A DNA stretch of 64,000 bases, from assembly GCA_030248195.1 (NCBI GenBank), contig JASAND010016407.1, positions 1-64,000 of the forward strand, read 5' to 3'. Within the stretch, counting starts at the first letter, position 1; each line of letters opens with the position of its first letter. Below the pieces are notes generated by a model that ran no database searches, had not been told where the DNA came from, and saw only the letters and a list, made by a program, of their open reading frames with translations. This DNA comes from Trissonchulus latispiculum. Lineage: Eukaryota > Nematoda > Enoplea > Enoplida > Ironidae. Of the stretch, positions 49,000-60,412 are shown one piece after another. Made by a program: the position numbers and the translations under genes.

Positions 49000-51489
49000 A
49001 AGTGGGATTGTTCAGCCATTGAGCATGCAGAATGCATGAATTTACAGAATTTTATTTCGATGGACGAGCGGTTGAGCTGGAATTTTGATATTTTCTACAA
49101 CACTTATCAAAGCATCGTTTAGGTTACTGGATTGGTATGGAAGGATCCCTACAGGAGTCATTCAGAGGAACCCGTGCCGTTTTGGGAAACAATTTTATGT
49201 CTGAGCATATTAAGCCTGTAAGAGCATATATAAGTTACAATTGAACCTGCTGCTAATTAGGAAGTGTTCTGAAATGTTGCTGAACAAAGTTTGCCTAAAT
49301 GGCGATATTCTCCAAACCGCATTTTCGGATTAAACGTTTAAGGGGGAACAATGAAAATACAGCCATGCCGTTATTTCGAGGGAAATAAAAGGACAGAAAA
49401 TGGGAAATTTTCTTTAAATAAGGAAAAAGAAAAAGAAAAAGAAAATGACTCTTGAATTTCATAATCTGATTAATGGCTTCACGCTGGGCTTAGTCTAAAC
49501 TATTGGCAACAATTGTCCTTTTCACCTATGCTTTGTGGACATATTTTCGGCTTACTTATGGTTTGCATCATTATAAATGACAGCTGCATAATTTCTAGTT
49601 GTGCTATTGAAATTTTCTCCTTTCCCAAGAACAAGGAAAAGAAAATTTTGTCTCCTCAAATAACAGCATGGCTGTACCAGCACAGCGAGAAACTTGCTTT
49701 CTGGGGGATTGAAAATGTAAAGCAAATAGAATCTCCCAAAAGAAAAAACTGAAAATATTAAATACCAAACTGTGGAAACAATTGTCCCCTTCATTTAAAA
49801 ACGAGCATATCCAAAATGTGCACGCAACAGGCCTTCTTAGGTTAAAATAGAGAAACGAGAGCTTTCAAATGGGTCCATGTTGGACGGTTTCCGTTGACTT
49901 CAATTTTCGACCTTATGCAATATTACCGTATTGAGCTCTCCGCGAGGGCCTTACCCCACTCACTGCCCCAATTGATATTCAAAAGTTTAGCCAAAGCGGT
50001 CAACCCATTCAAACGTTAAAGCAGGAGAGAGAGGTATGGTAAGGAACCTCGTCCAAATTCAAAGCGTATGTTACAACCGTATAATTTCTACCGTATATAC
50101 GGTTTCATAAAGCATCTACGCTTTTAAATGAAGCAGTTTTTGTAGCTGGTCTCTTGACTACGCTCACGAGTACGCATATGTAGTGCGGTAAGAAGCACAA
50201 GCAAAACAAAGCTGGCTTGGCTGCAGCCCTTTGAAAAGATTTTGAAAAGGTTGAAAAACATGAATACAACCTACGGTTGGTATAAACGTTTTATTATACG
50301 CTTTTAAAGCAAACTACGGTAGTAATATACGCTTTGGATTTGGACGAGGTTCCTAACGAGGATATAGCCAGATGAAAAGGTTGCCTTTTGTGTAAAAAGC
50401 GGCAGCCCAACTATGCGATATTTACACGTTTCTTCAGCGTATGACTATTTGACCCTCTGGTAAGAAGAACTCGTGCATGAAGGTATGCAGTAAGGCATAC
50501 TTTGCTTTGACTTTACAGGAAACAAAATGTTAAGCCATGTGAATTTTGGCACGTATCCATGCATGGCGGTATTAGTTGTTGTTGTCGTTGACGGGCAACT
50601 CAGCCAAGAGGCTATATGAGGGTGCTCACCTTTGTCTCTCCCCATCAGTCATAGCTAGTATGACTTTCGCTTCGTCGCCTTAATGCTGTCCCACAATGGG
50701 AAGCTGGCGCAGACACCTTCTTGGCCTTTCGGGTCCAGTATTTAGTCGGTTAAGATGAAGGAATAGGATATGATGGACTAACCTAGCTTTGTAATATAGT
50801 ATGAAACATAACAGCATGAGTAAGCTTCGGAAGAGAAAACAACAACAACAATCAGTTGTGACGCTTCTCTTCGTAAAACATTGCTTTACAATAATAGAAA
50901 ATAGCAGATTCTGCTTAGTTTCACAAACCATACAATCCAAATGATTTTATTTAGCACAGCTCTCATTGCGGTACTGTGGTCCAAAAGTCCGAAGACCACA
51001 GATAAGATCAAGACGGGAGCCAACATGTACCTGTGCTATTAAAACATGGCATGGAGAGAGGAAGCTCAGGTTAACGCAGAATCGAAAATCGCAGGACCAC
51101 TCACTGATAGGAGTCCAATTCAGATCCGAAGGCAACCTCGCCTCTTGAAGTAGTCCAAGTCGACCGCAGAAGTTAGACACTGAGGATAGTCCCTAAATTA
51201 AAGGCGTCAGGCACAAAAGGACATATGACAGAGAAGGGAAGTAGGAAGTTCAGCTTTTCGATCAGGATTGAAAGTAAAGACGGTGATCCGACTGGGAGTC
51301 TTTACGATCTCGAATCAGACGTGTCAACCACCAAATTTTCATACGAATCGTATCAATCTTGTAGGATTTGCTGATCTCTAGTCCTAATCCTACGTCTCTT
51401 GCTTGCTACAGATTTGCCTTCCGGCTACTGATATATTTTTGTATTATTTTTATCTGTCTGTATCTGTAAAATCTACAGGACATTATATA
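49000..51489. other. AT-rich intergenic sequence with a LINE-like 3' end
   Basis: Short (AAAGA)n tract at about 49420-49445 and several unremarkable frames. 50577-50735 is an inverted copy of 57430-57600. Nothing else recognised. Confidence 0.45.
50577..50735 (-). repeat. Retroposon 3' end with (AAC)n tail, minus strand
   Basis: It shares GGCCAAGAAGGTGTCTGC...ACTGATGGGGAGAGACAAAGG with 57430-57600 in inverse orientation. Both end in an AAC/AAT-rich simple tail, as LINE/SINE 3' ends do. Family unknown. Confidence 0.6.
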
Positions 51490-51491
51490 TA

Positions 51492-51903
51492 CACTACAAA
51501 TCAAAATTACATACCTCTGATGCTGGAATCAGCATCACTGATTGCACTTGGCATCAGTGACTGCGATCCAGCGTATTGACGTCACAAAGTTATGCTTAAG
51601 CCACACTACCTTGTCCAGATTAGAATTGGACTAGCTGTCTTATGTAAAACTTGGCTGTGCTGCGTTTGATTGCACCTTTCGCTCAGTGGTCCTAAGGAGG
51701 CAGAATGCTAATCTGTTGAACTGACAAACACACATACGCATATATTGAATGTTACTGTAGACAAACCATGTGTGCTACGACTAAGCAATACTTCCTACAT
51801 ACCTACCTATAATAGCTTCAGCTGATAGACATAGCAATTACTCTTTAATAAAGTTACAGTTGTATGTATACTTCCGTTTATTTGCATTGCAGTTGTAAAA
51901 CCA
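51492..51903 (+). repeat. Left terminal inverted repeat, copy 1
   Basis: Matches the inverse of 56487-56907 (blocks GGAGGCAGAATGCTAATCTG, ATAATAGCTTCAGCTGATAG) with a variable TA run. Confidence 0.9.
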
Positions 51904-52116
51904 GCAAAACAAGAAGGACAACAATAGAAACATTGTTTCTAATAGTTTACACTATTCAGTAAATTGTGGCTTTTCCTCCCCTCTTGAGGACTTCAGGAAT
52001 TACAGTAAAAATGTGATTCACATATTTTTTGCAAAATTTAACATCAACACGATGTTTCCAAAAATTAAATATACCCCGCTTCAAGCCATCTAAATTTTAG
52101 GGGCGAACTTCGGTTC

Positions 52117-53372
52117 TTAAAAAGTCTTTAATTCATGCCATACAGTTTCAATTGGGTTTAAATCTGGGCTTTCAGGTGGCCAGTTGATGTCTTCTGCCCC
52201 TCTGCGTTGTAGGAAAGCCTGGGTTAATCTACTTTTGTGGCAAGGAGCATTATCCATGGCCAATTTAATATTTGGATGGTCACTTAGGAAAGGGAAATAG
52301 ACCTTATCCGAAACGTGGCAAAAAAGCTCACTGTCCATTCGAGTTTTCCCTGGAAAAATGCAAATCTGAGTGGCCCCGGAGTAGCTTATACCAGCAGCAA
52401 CGTGAACGCTGACCGGATGTTTTGCAACACCCTTCAATACTATGCTACTGGAGTCTTTCACTTTTCTGTAGCTGATCTTGCGATGCGCTTCTAGTTGAAT
52501 GCTACATTCGTCCCAAAACATTAAAGTTGATACGTCGATTCTTTCATGCAGTACATCCTTGCAAAACATAATTCGCTTTGGCTCATTCGCTAATCTGACA
52601 GTTTGGGTGTACCGTGTTGCCATTGATACCCAGCCCATACTCTTTCTCAAACGAACAATTTAGGAAATACTAAGGTCCAATCCAAATCTAATCGAAATCA
52701 TATTCTAGAATAAAAAGAGTTATCTCTAAGCATCTCTATCTCAGTAATTTCAAGATCAACTTCAACTTCAATTCAAAACTGGCGCCTCCAAAAAATTACT
52801 TCGCAAAAACTCCACATAATTTGGAAGAAATTCAGTTAAGCCGAGCTCACATTACAGTTCTTAATAGTTTTAAGTTGATAGTTTGATTAACTAAACACTT
52901 TTGTCTTTTATCGCAAGTTTTAAGTCTTAGAGGTCTTTAGACTTTGGTCTGAAGAACCCCGCATAATCAAATTAAAACATGGGAATAGTGACAACAACAG
53001 ATTACACCGGTGAAATTGACTAATAACTTTGCATATACAAACAGGCCCGAATTATGCTAGCTAAATACTGATCCACCTTCAATTGCCTGGTTGTTAATTC
53101 ATTATTCTTTTTTGCTGTCTATCGACATACAGGGGTACTGTCCTAGGTAAAGACAATGGCGGCCTTCCGGAACGCTTTGCATCTGCCATGGTGTTTGTTT
53201 GGAGATATCTTTTGTAAAATAAGCGCACAGCTTTTTGTGTGTGCACGTGTTCTTCATCTTGTAGGCTTTCCGTAAGACGTTGATAATATAATCCTTTCCG
53301 TCTTAAATGAATAATTTTCTGTCTTGAATAGGGACTTATTCGGTTGCGCCTTTTATTTATAGGCGGCTTCAT
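52117..53372 (-). pseudogene. Tc1-like (DD34E) transposase, copy 1
   Basis: The start MKPPINKRRNRISPYSRQKI (53372) is followed by a helix-turn-helix and GRPP. The catalytic part (52117-52650) has FWDECS, MDNAPCH and SPDLNPIE, with 34 residues between the second Asp and Glu, diagnostic of Tc1. About 440 bp between the two blocks has no open frame, either an intron or a decayed middle. The catalytic segment in this copy is open and retains all three acidic residues. The product would cut and paste at TA. Confidence 0.75.
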
Positions 53373-53505
53373 AATAGAGCAACCTGAAAACAGCAATCTA
53401 AACGTTAAAAACGAAAACAACAAACAAAAACCAAGTTTGGCTTTAAACGAAAATTTTCCCAAAATATAGCACTGCTCAGATTGAACTTCAGGCAAACAGC
53501 TTGCT

Positions 53506-53691
53506 ATGCTGCATGCTCCTAACAATTTGCGTTCATCTGACGGGGCTGTTGTAGTGTGGACGTCCTATTCAAATGTTAGTGCAGTCAAACTCTCTGAAAT
53601 TGAAGTTTTGGAAGAGCGCCCAAGATGTCCCAAATTTATTGCTATGTTATCACCAACACTGCAGAGGGTATTACGACAGACAGTTGTATGA
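53506..53691 (+). CDS. Possible first exon of the cargo gene
   Basis: MLHAPNNLRSSDGAVVVWTS... with KLSEIEVLEERPR. It starts 134 bp from the divergent transposase start and is conserved in copy 2 (62323-62508, minus) without frame damage. Tentative exon. Confidence 0.4.
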   Translation: MLHAPNNLRSSDGAVVVWTSYSNVSAVKLSEIEVLEERPRCPKFIAMLSPTLQRVLRQTVV

Positions 53692-54111
53692 CTGTCACAT
53701 TTGGGATTTTCTGGGTAAGAGATTCTAGCGTTAATGAATAACAGTTTATAATCTTGCCTAATTTGCCTAAGTTTCTATCATTTTCTGTTAATTTCTTAAC
53801 TATAGCTGCAGGTACTTCGCTAACGGTTGAGCCCCACAAACTGGTGAAAGCAAAAAGCAAACCCAAAAAGCTGGTCCAACTTTCATGCTGGGATAATTTG
53901 AAGATAAAATATTCAATTTGGCGGTCATAAAAATAATCAGTTAATATCAGGATTGGAATTCAACTATACATTAGAATTAGCAACTTTGACAAAGGCAACC
54001 TTACCAAGTTGATATAGATAAGCTTTAAATCTGTGAGTAAAGTTTAAAAGTTTTTGTTCAATACCTATATAACTTTGCTATATGTGATTTCGCCATTATC
54101 CCTTTTTCAGA

Positions 54112-54517
54112 TCTGAGGAAACTATCTAATGCTGAAATAGATTTGCGCCAGGATGAAATTGCAGCAGCAGTTGAATTCTTCGTAAAAGCTAAACTTCCCT
54201 CTGGTTCAGCGCGTCCTAAATGCATTGCCTACAGTTTGACAGATTGGATGGAATGCAGTACTTCTCCTGCATGCGAAATCGGGATTCCAGCAGAATGTAA
54301 TCAGTGCCTTCTGTGCCAACTTCGAAAACGATTTTCACTCTGCAATCATCATGCTGCAGCTGCTGTGTGCCAAACTTCGACACCTATGCGCAGACCTACC
54401 AGCGTAAATTTGTGGTGCGGTACTCCTGCGAGAGCTCCGTCCACTGGTGGCAGAAATAGCAGTAATCTAGCTGCTACCGAAGTAACTCCTATCTCTGCAG
54501 ATTGCGACGGGCCTTAG
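54112..54517 (+). CDS. Possible internal exon of the cargo gene
   Basis: A strong acceptor (ATCCCTTTTTCAG) precedes LRKLSNAEIDLRQDEIAAAV... with several cysteines (MECSTSPACEIG, CNQCLLC), perhaps zinc-binding. The 3' limit is unclear. Copy 2 (61557-61871, minus) differs by a two-base deletion near CQL and then reads a different frame (PNFDTYAQTYQRKF). Confidence 0.4.
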
Positions 54518-55596
54518 AAACTGCTAATGATCTTGGCTTTCTTACACCTCAGCGCAATTTTGAACCCAACCTTGAAGACAGTACATCAAGCCAAACGTGA
54601 GTGGGACAAGACTTTTAAAAACTAGCTGTAGCACATTTGATAAATATGAGTTAATTCACCTTTGTTGATAATAATTTAATTCAACAATAATTTAATAATA
54701 ATAAATTTTGAAAGCCAGACAAATCTAATCCAATTACAGATCCAGGACTTCGTGATGGGGCCGCTCTCTACTGGAAAATCTTTTACTCGTGGGACTACCG
54801 GGGGGCAAGGTTAAAAATGTTTTGTTTTTCAATAAGACCTTCTTCAGCAATTTTTAGTTTTTTTATCTTTACACATTTTTAAGTCAAAATAGACGTTGTC
54901 AGCGAAATTAATCTTTCGTTCAAGCCTATTCATCATAGAAAATCTTTTTTATGGCACAATGAAATAGAAAAATAAGAATACGCGTAGAGCTGAGAATTTT
55001 TGTTTATTTCTTTCTTCTGTACTTTTATTTTCTCACCTTCACATCGCGACTGGTCTTTCCTATCCTAACCCCCTGGTCTAAATAGATTATTTTCATGGCT
55101 GAGCTGTGCTAAGAAAAGGTCAGAAGTGAAAGTGTAAGCGAGATATAATCAAAGTGATTAGGTAAACAATGAATATATGTGACGTTAATTAATTAAATTA
55201 CAAATGAAGTCAAATGAACTAAAAACTGAAATAAAACTGCTTTAGTAGCTTTAAATTCAAACAGCATTTAGCATTTGGAATGGAGTATTTAAACTGCAAG
55301 CAAACCCAGTCCAAACACACTACAAAACGTCTAATTTCGCGAAACAGTTTCTTGTAAGTCAGTCTTAAAATTGAGCGCCAATGTCCTAAAATTGTGCGCC
55401 AACTCTCATTGAAATAGCTGGTGTCCAAGTTTTTGCCAAGACACTTTTTATTCTTCTTACGGTTTAGACAAATTCAACAGATGGAAGAAAGCTGTAGGAT
55501 ATTTTAACAACTTGGCAAAAAAACCAGCATCTGACTGAAAAATTTCTTTTGTGTGCTCTGTTCCCAAAAAATGTTGTACCTAACTTGTTTCACATA

Positions 55597-55790
55597 TGCG
55601 TGTTTAGGCCAAACCGATCCGCTGCAGTTACTTCAGATGATTTGCAACGTTTGTTGGAAGGGCAGCAACGTCTTGAATCAAAATTGGACCGACTTTTGGA
55701 GAGACCTAATTGTACATGTCAACAGAACAATCCGAATCCACCTGCCAATGATGAGCTACAGCTACTGTCTTATTTTAGTGCAAAGAAAGA
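55597..55790 (+). CDS. Coiled-coil exon of the cargo gene
   Basis: After CATATGCGTGTTTAG the frame reads PNRSAAVTSDDLQRLLEG..., with a heptad-like LQRLLEGQQRLESKLDRLLE and then CTCQQNNPNPP. BEN proteins often pair a coiled coil with BEN. It runs into a (CTTT)n microsatellite. Confidence 0.45.
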
Positions 55791-56009
55791 TTCTTTCTTT
55801 TCTTTCTTTCTTTCTTTCCTTCTTTCTTTCTTTCTTAGTGAATGCGAAGATCAAATATCACAACATTGGAGGTTCCTTTGAAATTGGCCAAGTTGACAAC
55901 AGCTGCCAAGTCAACAGAAGTCTACCAAGGGTCACTGAAGTTTCTTTCCTTATGCAACTTTTCTTTCTTTCTTTCTTTTTCTTTTCTTTCTTTCTTTCTT
56001 TCTTTCTTG
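55791..56009 (+). repeat. (CTTT)n microsatellites, two tracts
   Basis: Tracts at about 55791-55836 and 55964-56009; the inverse GAAA tracts occur in copy 2 (about 59998-60049 and 60170-60226) with different lengths. Confidence 0.9.
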
Positions 56010-56122
56010 AAATTTTCTTTTTCTTTCCACTAAACATGACAGTAGCAGTAAACCAAACTGGCGAACCCCCTACCCAAACTGAGTTCGTTCAACCCATCAC
56101 AGATGAACAAATAGGGGTTTAA

Positions 56123-56434
56123 ATGTTGCGATCTACCAGCAGATCCGATTTTTCCATTAGGCTAATGAATGCCAGTTTTGACCTCGGCGAGCTGGTGGGT
56201 CGCAATTTCAATGGCCTTAAGGGTAAAGAGGGAATCGATAAGGGAAAATTGGAGTTTATTAAACGAACAGTGTTCTACAAATATCCAATTTTAGTAGGGG
56301 AAAAAGAGTCGGTAGTTTGGAGTGCCTGCGTCCACGCTATGGATTGCCGGTTGCGTCGTTTGACGGCGAAACACACAGCGGTTAGGGCACCGCCTGGAAT
56401 AGCTGAAGATGCAAACCAGAACCCTGAAACTTAA
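56123..56434 (+). CDS. BEN-domain exon/protein
   Basis: 103 residues. STSRSDFSIRLM, GRNFNGLKGKEGIDKGKL, YKYP and a Trp-x-x-Cys-Val-x-Ala-Met-Asp helix (WSACVHAMDCRLRRL) match the BEN consensus, a DNA/chromatin-binding fold. An in-frame TAA immediately precedes this ATG, and the frame before it (TEFVQPITDEQIGV) looks like its natural upstream part. The TAA is shared by both copies, so it predates their duplication. Copy 2 has several small deletions here. Role inferred: a DNA-binding partner or regulator encoded by the transposon. Confidence 0.65.
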   Translation: MLRSTSRSDFSIRLMNASFDLGELVGRNFNGLKGKEGIDKGKLEFIKRTVFYKYPILVGEKESVVWSACVHAMDCRLRRLTAKHTAVRAPPGIAEDANQNPET

Positions 56435-56486
56435 AGTTTAACAGCAATTAAAGTCTAACATTTTTGAAACTTTGTTATTTTACTGA

Positions 56487-56907
56487 TGGTTTTACAACTG
56501 CAATGCAAATAAACGGAAGTATATATATATATATATACAACTGTAACTTTATTAAAGAGTAATTGCGATGTCTATCAGCTGAAGCTATTATAGGTAGGTA
56601 TGTAGGAAGTATTGTTTAGTTATAGCACACTGGTTTGTCTACAGTAACATTCAACATATGCGTATGTGTGTTTGTCAGTTCAACAGATTAGCATTCTGCC
56701 TCCTTAGGATCACTGAGCGAAAGGTGCAATCAAACGCAGCACAGCCAAGCTTTACATAAGACAGCTAGTCCAACTCTAATCTGGACAAGGTAGTGTGGCT
56801 TAAACGTAACCTTGTGACGTCAATGCGCTGGATCGCAGTCACTGATGCCAAGTGCAATGAGTGATGCTGATTCCAGCATCAGAGGTATGTAATTTTGATT
56901 TGTACTG
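56487..56907 (-). repeat. Right terminal inverted repeat, copy 1
   Basis: Inverse of 51492-51903, containing a (TA)n run at about 56520-56537. Confidence 0.9.
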
Positions 56908-57429
56908 TACGGTATAACCGGCAGGTACACTTCTGTAGAGAATAGAAATGATTAATGAAGTGATCGTAATTTTACTGATTACAGTAAATAAGGCGAGACC
57001 CAAAATTAGACAATTAGTAAACAAGACCCAAAATCACATCTCCGAAGATTTAGGGTAAGGGTGGATGTATGGGAGCTCAGATTGAAACTAGAGTTGGGGA
57101 TTTGGGGTTGGGAGGTTACTTGGAAGTTATCCCCACTAAGCATCGGTCTGTTAATGCTTGCTGCTGTCGGTTAAAAAGCCTTATTCCACATTTCTGAAGA
57201 TGTTGGCTTGGAACTTGATCCCATCTGAGAATCGACAGTTTGAATAATCTCCTGAGTCTGTTAGGGGTGGACCACGCTAACTGAACCGGCTTTGACTCTG
57301 ATGAATGCGCACATTTTGTCCTGGGGTTTCTGTCCCTCGCTATTTTAAATGGAAGGCAAATGCAGTGCAGAGAATACCCTACTATGAACGGGGATCTCTC
57401 TGGAGGATCGCGATGACGGTGCTTACCAT

Positions 57430-57600
57430 TAAGAACGAAAGCCGAAAGGCCAAGAAGGTGTCTGCTGCAGCTTCCCATTGTGAGACAGCATTCAAGCGAC
57501 GAAGCGAGAGTCATACTAGCTATGACTGATGGGGAGAGACAAAGGTTAGCGCCCTCATATATCCTCTTGGCTGAGTAGCCCGGCAATAACAACAATAACC
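57430..57600 (+). repeat. Retroposon 3' end with AAC/AAT tail
   Basis: Ends CAATAACAACAATAACC; inverse copy at 50577-50735. Sits at the inner edge of the left arm. Confidence 0.6.
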
Positions 57601-57840
57601 TTCAAGAACAGTGTATGTTCAGAATAACGCAAAATTAGATAAAATGAACTTAATTTAGTGAATTGAGTTATGTTCGCCTGGATAATCACAATTTAATAAA
57701 ATATTAAAAACCCATATACATGTAGTTTTTATTATATATTAATCAATTTATTTATTTTAAAAGTTATGTTCAAGATTGTTATCTCCTCCCAACATCTACC
57801 ACATGCAGGGATGGAAACTTTGCCACTTTTTGAGACCCAT

Positions 57841-58006
57841 TGTAGTATCTTGTGATATGTTCCTCCGATTGTGGAGTTCTACGTTAGACTGATTATAGTG
57901 GTGTGTTGCTAGTTATATAAAATTTAACGTAGCGAGGAACCAGATTAGTTGAATAAATCTGTCGGTTGAGATCCGTATGTGTTCACAGCTAGTAGCGGTC
58001 ACAACA
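57841..58006 (+). repeat. 166-bp 5' LTR of a Mag-like gypsy element
   Basis: TGTAGTATCT...GGTCACAACA, followed by TTT and the primer-site-like TGGCGACAAGG (58010-58020). No partner LTR in the window. Confidence 0.6.
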
Positions 58007-58036
58007 TTTTGGCGACAAGGGTGTCAGAACAACCCT

Positions 58037-58605
58037 ATGGAGAAAATACCCTGTCCGCCACCGTTTCTTCCTTGCCCCGGTGAGCCCCCGATTCAGTGGA
58101 GAAACTGGCGCCCTATCTTTGAGAACTATCTTATCGCGGTCGGTGCCAACTTTGACGAAAGAAGGAAGATTGCTGTCCTCCTAAGTTGCATCGGCATCGA
58201 AGGCCAACGAGTTTATAATACACTAACGCCAACAGTTAATCCTGATGGAGGCGATCTTACCTACGACGGAGTCCTAGAGACAGTGAAAGCTCACTTCCAA
58301 CCAAGAGTGAACGTGGTGCCAGCAGATTCCGGTTTTGTCAGCGTCGGCAGATGTCGGATGAGTGTTTCGACGCGTGGTATACTGAGTTACGAAGCCTGGC
58401 TTCTGAGTGTACGTTCCGAGACAGAGAATGGGAAGAAGAAATGATCCGGAACCAAATAGTTGAAGCTATCGCTGTTCCAAAGGTACAGACAAGATTGCTA
58501 CTGGAATCTGACCTGACCCTTGTCAAAGCTGTGAATCTTTGTCGTCAGTTAGAACGGGCTAATAACGAAGCCAAGGCGTTGTCGAAGTCGTCCCATCGCA
58601 CCGTC
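58037..58605 (+). pseudogene. Gypsy (Mag-like) Gag fragment
   Basis: Starts MEKIPCPPPFLPCPGEPPI. WRNWRPIFENYL and KIAVLLSCIGIEGQRVYNTL are typical of this Gag family. A frameshift near 58320 moves the frame to RFRFCQRRQMSDECFDAW...ECTFRDREWEEEMIRNQIV. Homology is lost near the inner edge of the right palindrome arm at about 58606. Confidence 0.75.
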
Positions 58606-59549
58606 ATCGCGATCCTCCAGAGATCCCCGTTCATAGTAGGGTATTCTCTGCACTGCATTTGCCTTCCATTTAAAATAGCGAGGGACAGAAACCCCAGGAC
58701 AAAATGTGCGCATTCATCAGAGTCAAAGCCGGTTCAGTTAGCGTGCGGTCCACCCCTAACAGACTCAGGAGATTATTCAAACTGTCGATTCTCAGATGGG
58801 ATCAAGTTCCAAGCCAACATCTTCAGAAATGTGGAATAAGGCTTTTAACCGGACAGCAGCAAGCATTAACAGACCGATGCTTAGTGGGGATAACTTCCAA
58901 GTAACCTCCCAACCCCAAATCCCCAACTCTAGTTTCAATCTGAGCTCCCATACATCCACCCTTACCCTAAATCTTCGGAGATGTGATTTTGGGTCTTGTT
59001 TACTAATTGTCTAATTTTGGCCCGCCTTTATTTACTGTAATCAGTAAAATTACGATCACTTCATTAATCATTTCTATTCTCTACAGAAGTGTACCTGCCG
59101 GTTATACCGTACAGTACAAATCAAAATTATGATACCTCTGATAAAAGGAATCAGCATCACTCATTGCACTTGGCATCAGTGACTGCGATCCAGCGTATTG
59201 ACGTCACAAGGTTACGTTTAAGCCACACTACCTTGTCCAGATTAGAGTTTATCAGCTGCTCCTATGTAAAGCTTGGCTGTGCTGCGTTTGATTGCACCAC
59301 CAGTGATCCTAAGGAGGCAGAATGCTAATCTGTTGAACTGACAAACACACATACGCATATGTTGAATGTTACTGTAGACAAACCAGTGTGCTATAACTAA
59401 ACAATACTTCCTACATACCTACCTATAATAGCTTCAGCTGATAGACATCGCAATTACTCTTTAATAAAGTTACAGTTGTATATATATATATATATACTTC
59501 CGTTTATTTGCATTGCAGTTGTAAAACCATCAGTAAAATAACAAAGTTT

Positions 59550-59881
59550 CAAAAATGTTAGACTTTTAATTGCTGTTAAACTTTAAGTTTCAGGGTTCTG
59601 GTTTGCATCTTCAGCTATTCCAGGCGGTGCCCTAACCGCTGTGTGTTTCGCCGTCAAACGACGCAACCGGCAATCCATAGCGTGGACGCAGGCACTAACT
59701 ATCGACCTTTTTCCCCACTAAAATTGATATTTAGAATACTGTTCGTTTAATAAACTCCAATTTTCCCCTTATCGATTCCCTTTTACCTCTATACATTGAA
59801 ATTGCGACCCACCAGCTCGCCGAGGTCAAAACTGGCATTCATTAGCCTAATGGAAAAATCGGATCTGCTGGTAGATCGCAA
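59550..59881 (-). pseudogene. BEN-domain exon, copy 2 (decayed)
   Basis: Inverse of 56123-56434, with multiple short deletions and substitutions around GRNFNGLKG, YKYP and WSACV, so the frame is lost. Confidence 0.75.
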
Positions 59882-60219
59882 CATTTAAACCCCTATTTGT
59901 TCATCTGTGATGGGTTGAACGAACTCAGTTTGGGTAGGGGGTTCGCCAGTTTGGTTTACTGCTCCTGTCATGTTCAGTGGAAAGAAAAAGAAAATTTCAA
60001 GAAAGAAAGAAAGAAAGAAAGAAAAGAAAAAAGAAAGAAAGAAAGAAAAGTTGCATAAGGAAAGAAACTTCAGTGACCCTTGGTAGACTTCTGTTGACTT
60101 GGCAGCTGTTGTAAACTTGGCCAATTTCAAAGGAACCTCCAATGTTGTGATATTTGATCTTCGCATTCACTAAGAAAGAAAGAAAGAAGGAAAGAAAGAA
60201 AGAAAGAAAAAGAAAGAAT

Positions 60220-60412
60220 CTTTCTTTGCACTAAAATAAGACAGTAGCTGTAGCTCATCATTGCTGGAGGCGGATTCGGATTGTTCTGTTGACATGTACA
60301 ATTAGGTTCTCTCCAAAGTCGGTCCAGTTTTGATTTAAGACGTTGCTGCCCCCCCTTCCAACAAACGTTGCAAATCATCTGAAGTAACTGCAGCGGATCG
60401 GTTTAGCCTAAA
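60220..60412 (-). pseudogene. Coiled-coil exon, copy 2
   Basis: Inverse of 55597-55790. The frame differs because of an insertion near the poly-C GGGGGGC (GGQQRLKSKLDRL), and the exon runs into the GAAA microsatellite. Confidence 0.6.

Larger units (their letters stand above)
51492..56907. mobile_element. Tc1-like DNA transposon with long TIRs and BEN-domain cargo, copy 1
   Basis: Flanked by TA (51490-51491, 56908-56909). The ends are CACTACAAATC at left and its inverse CAGTACAAATC at right. Terminal inverted repeats are about 412 and 421 bp. A DD34E transposase lies on the minus strand. Divergent from it on the plus strand is a separate multi-exon gene ending in a BEN domain. Typical Tc1 elements are about 1.3-2 kb with one gene, so cargo and long TIRs are unusual. 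Confidence 0.85.
51492..57418. repeat. Left arm of a large inverted duplication
   Basis: Pairs with 58609-64000 (coordinate sums about 116,014-116,027). It includes the whole Tc1-like element plus about 510 bp of flank at 56908-57418. The arms differ by substitutions, microsatellite length and many 1-2 bp indels. Confidence 0.9.

Noticed and set aside
49513..49794. 79- and 80-codon frames on opposite strands
   Set aside because: Hydrophobic, AT-driven composition, overlapping each other, no recognisable feature.
54660..55530. Additional cargo exons between 54.6 and 55.5 kb
   Set aside because: No open segment with good splice sites; the one minus frame at 55219-55428 has no support.
57116..57595. 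159-codon minus frame in the inner palindrome arm
   Set aside because: Decayed repeat flank; similar frames in the other arm read differently and no domain is visible.
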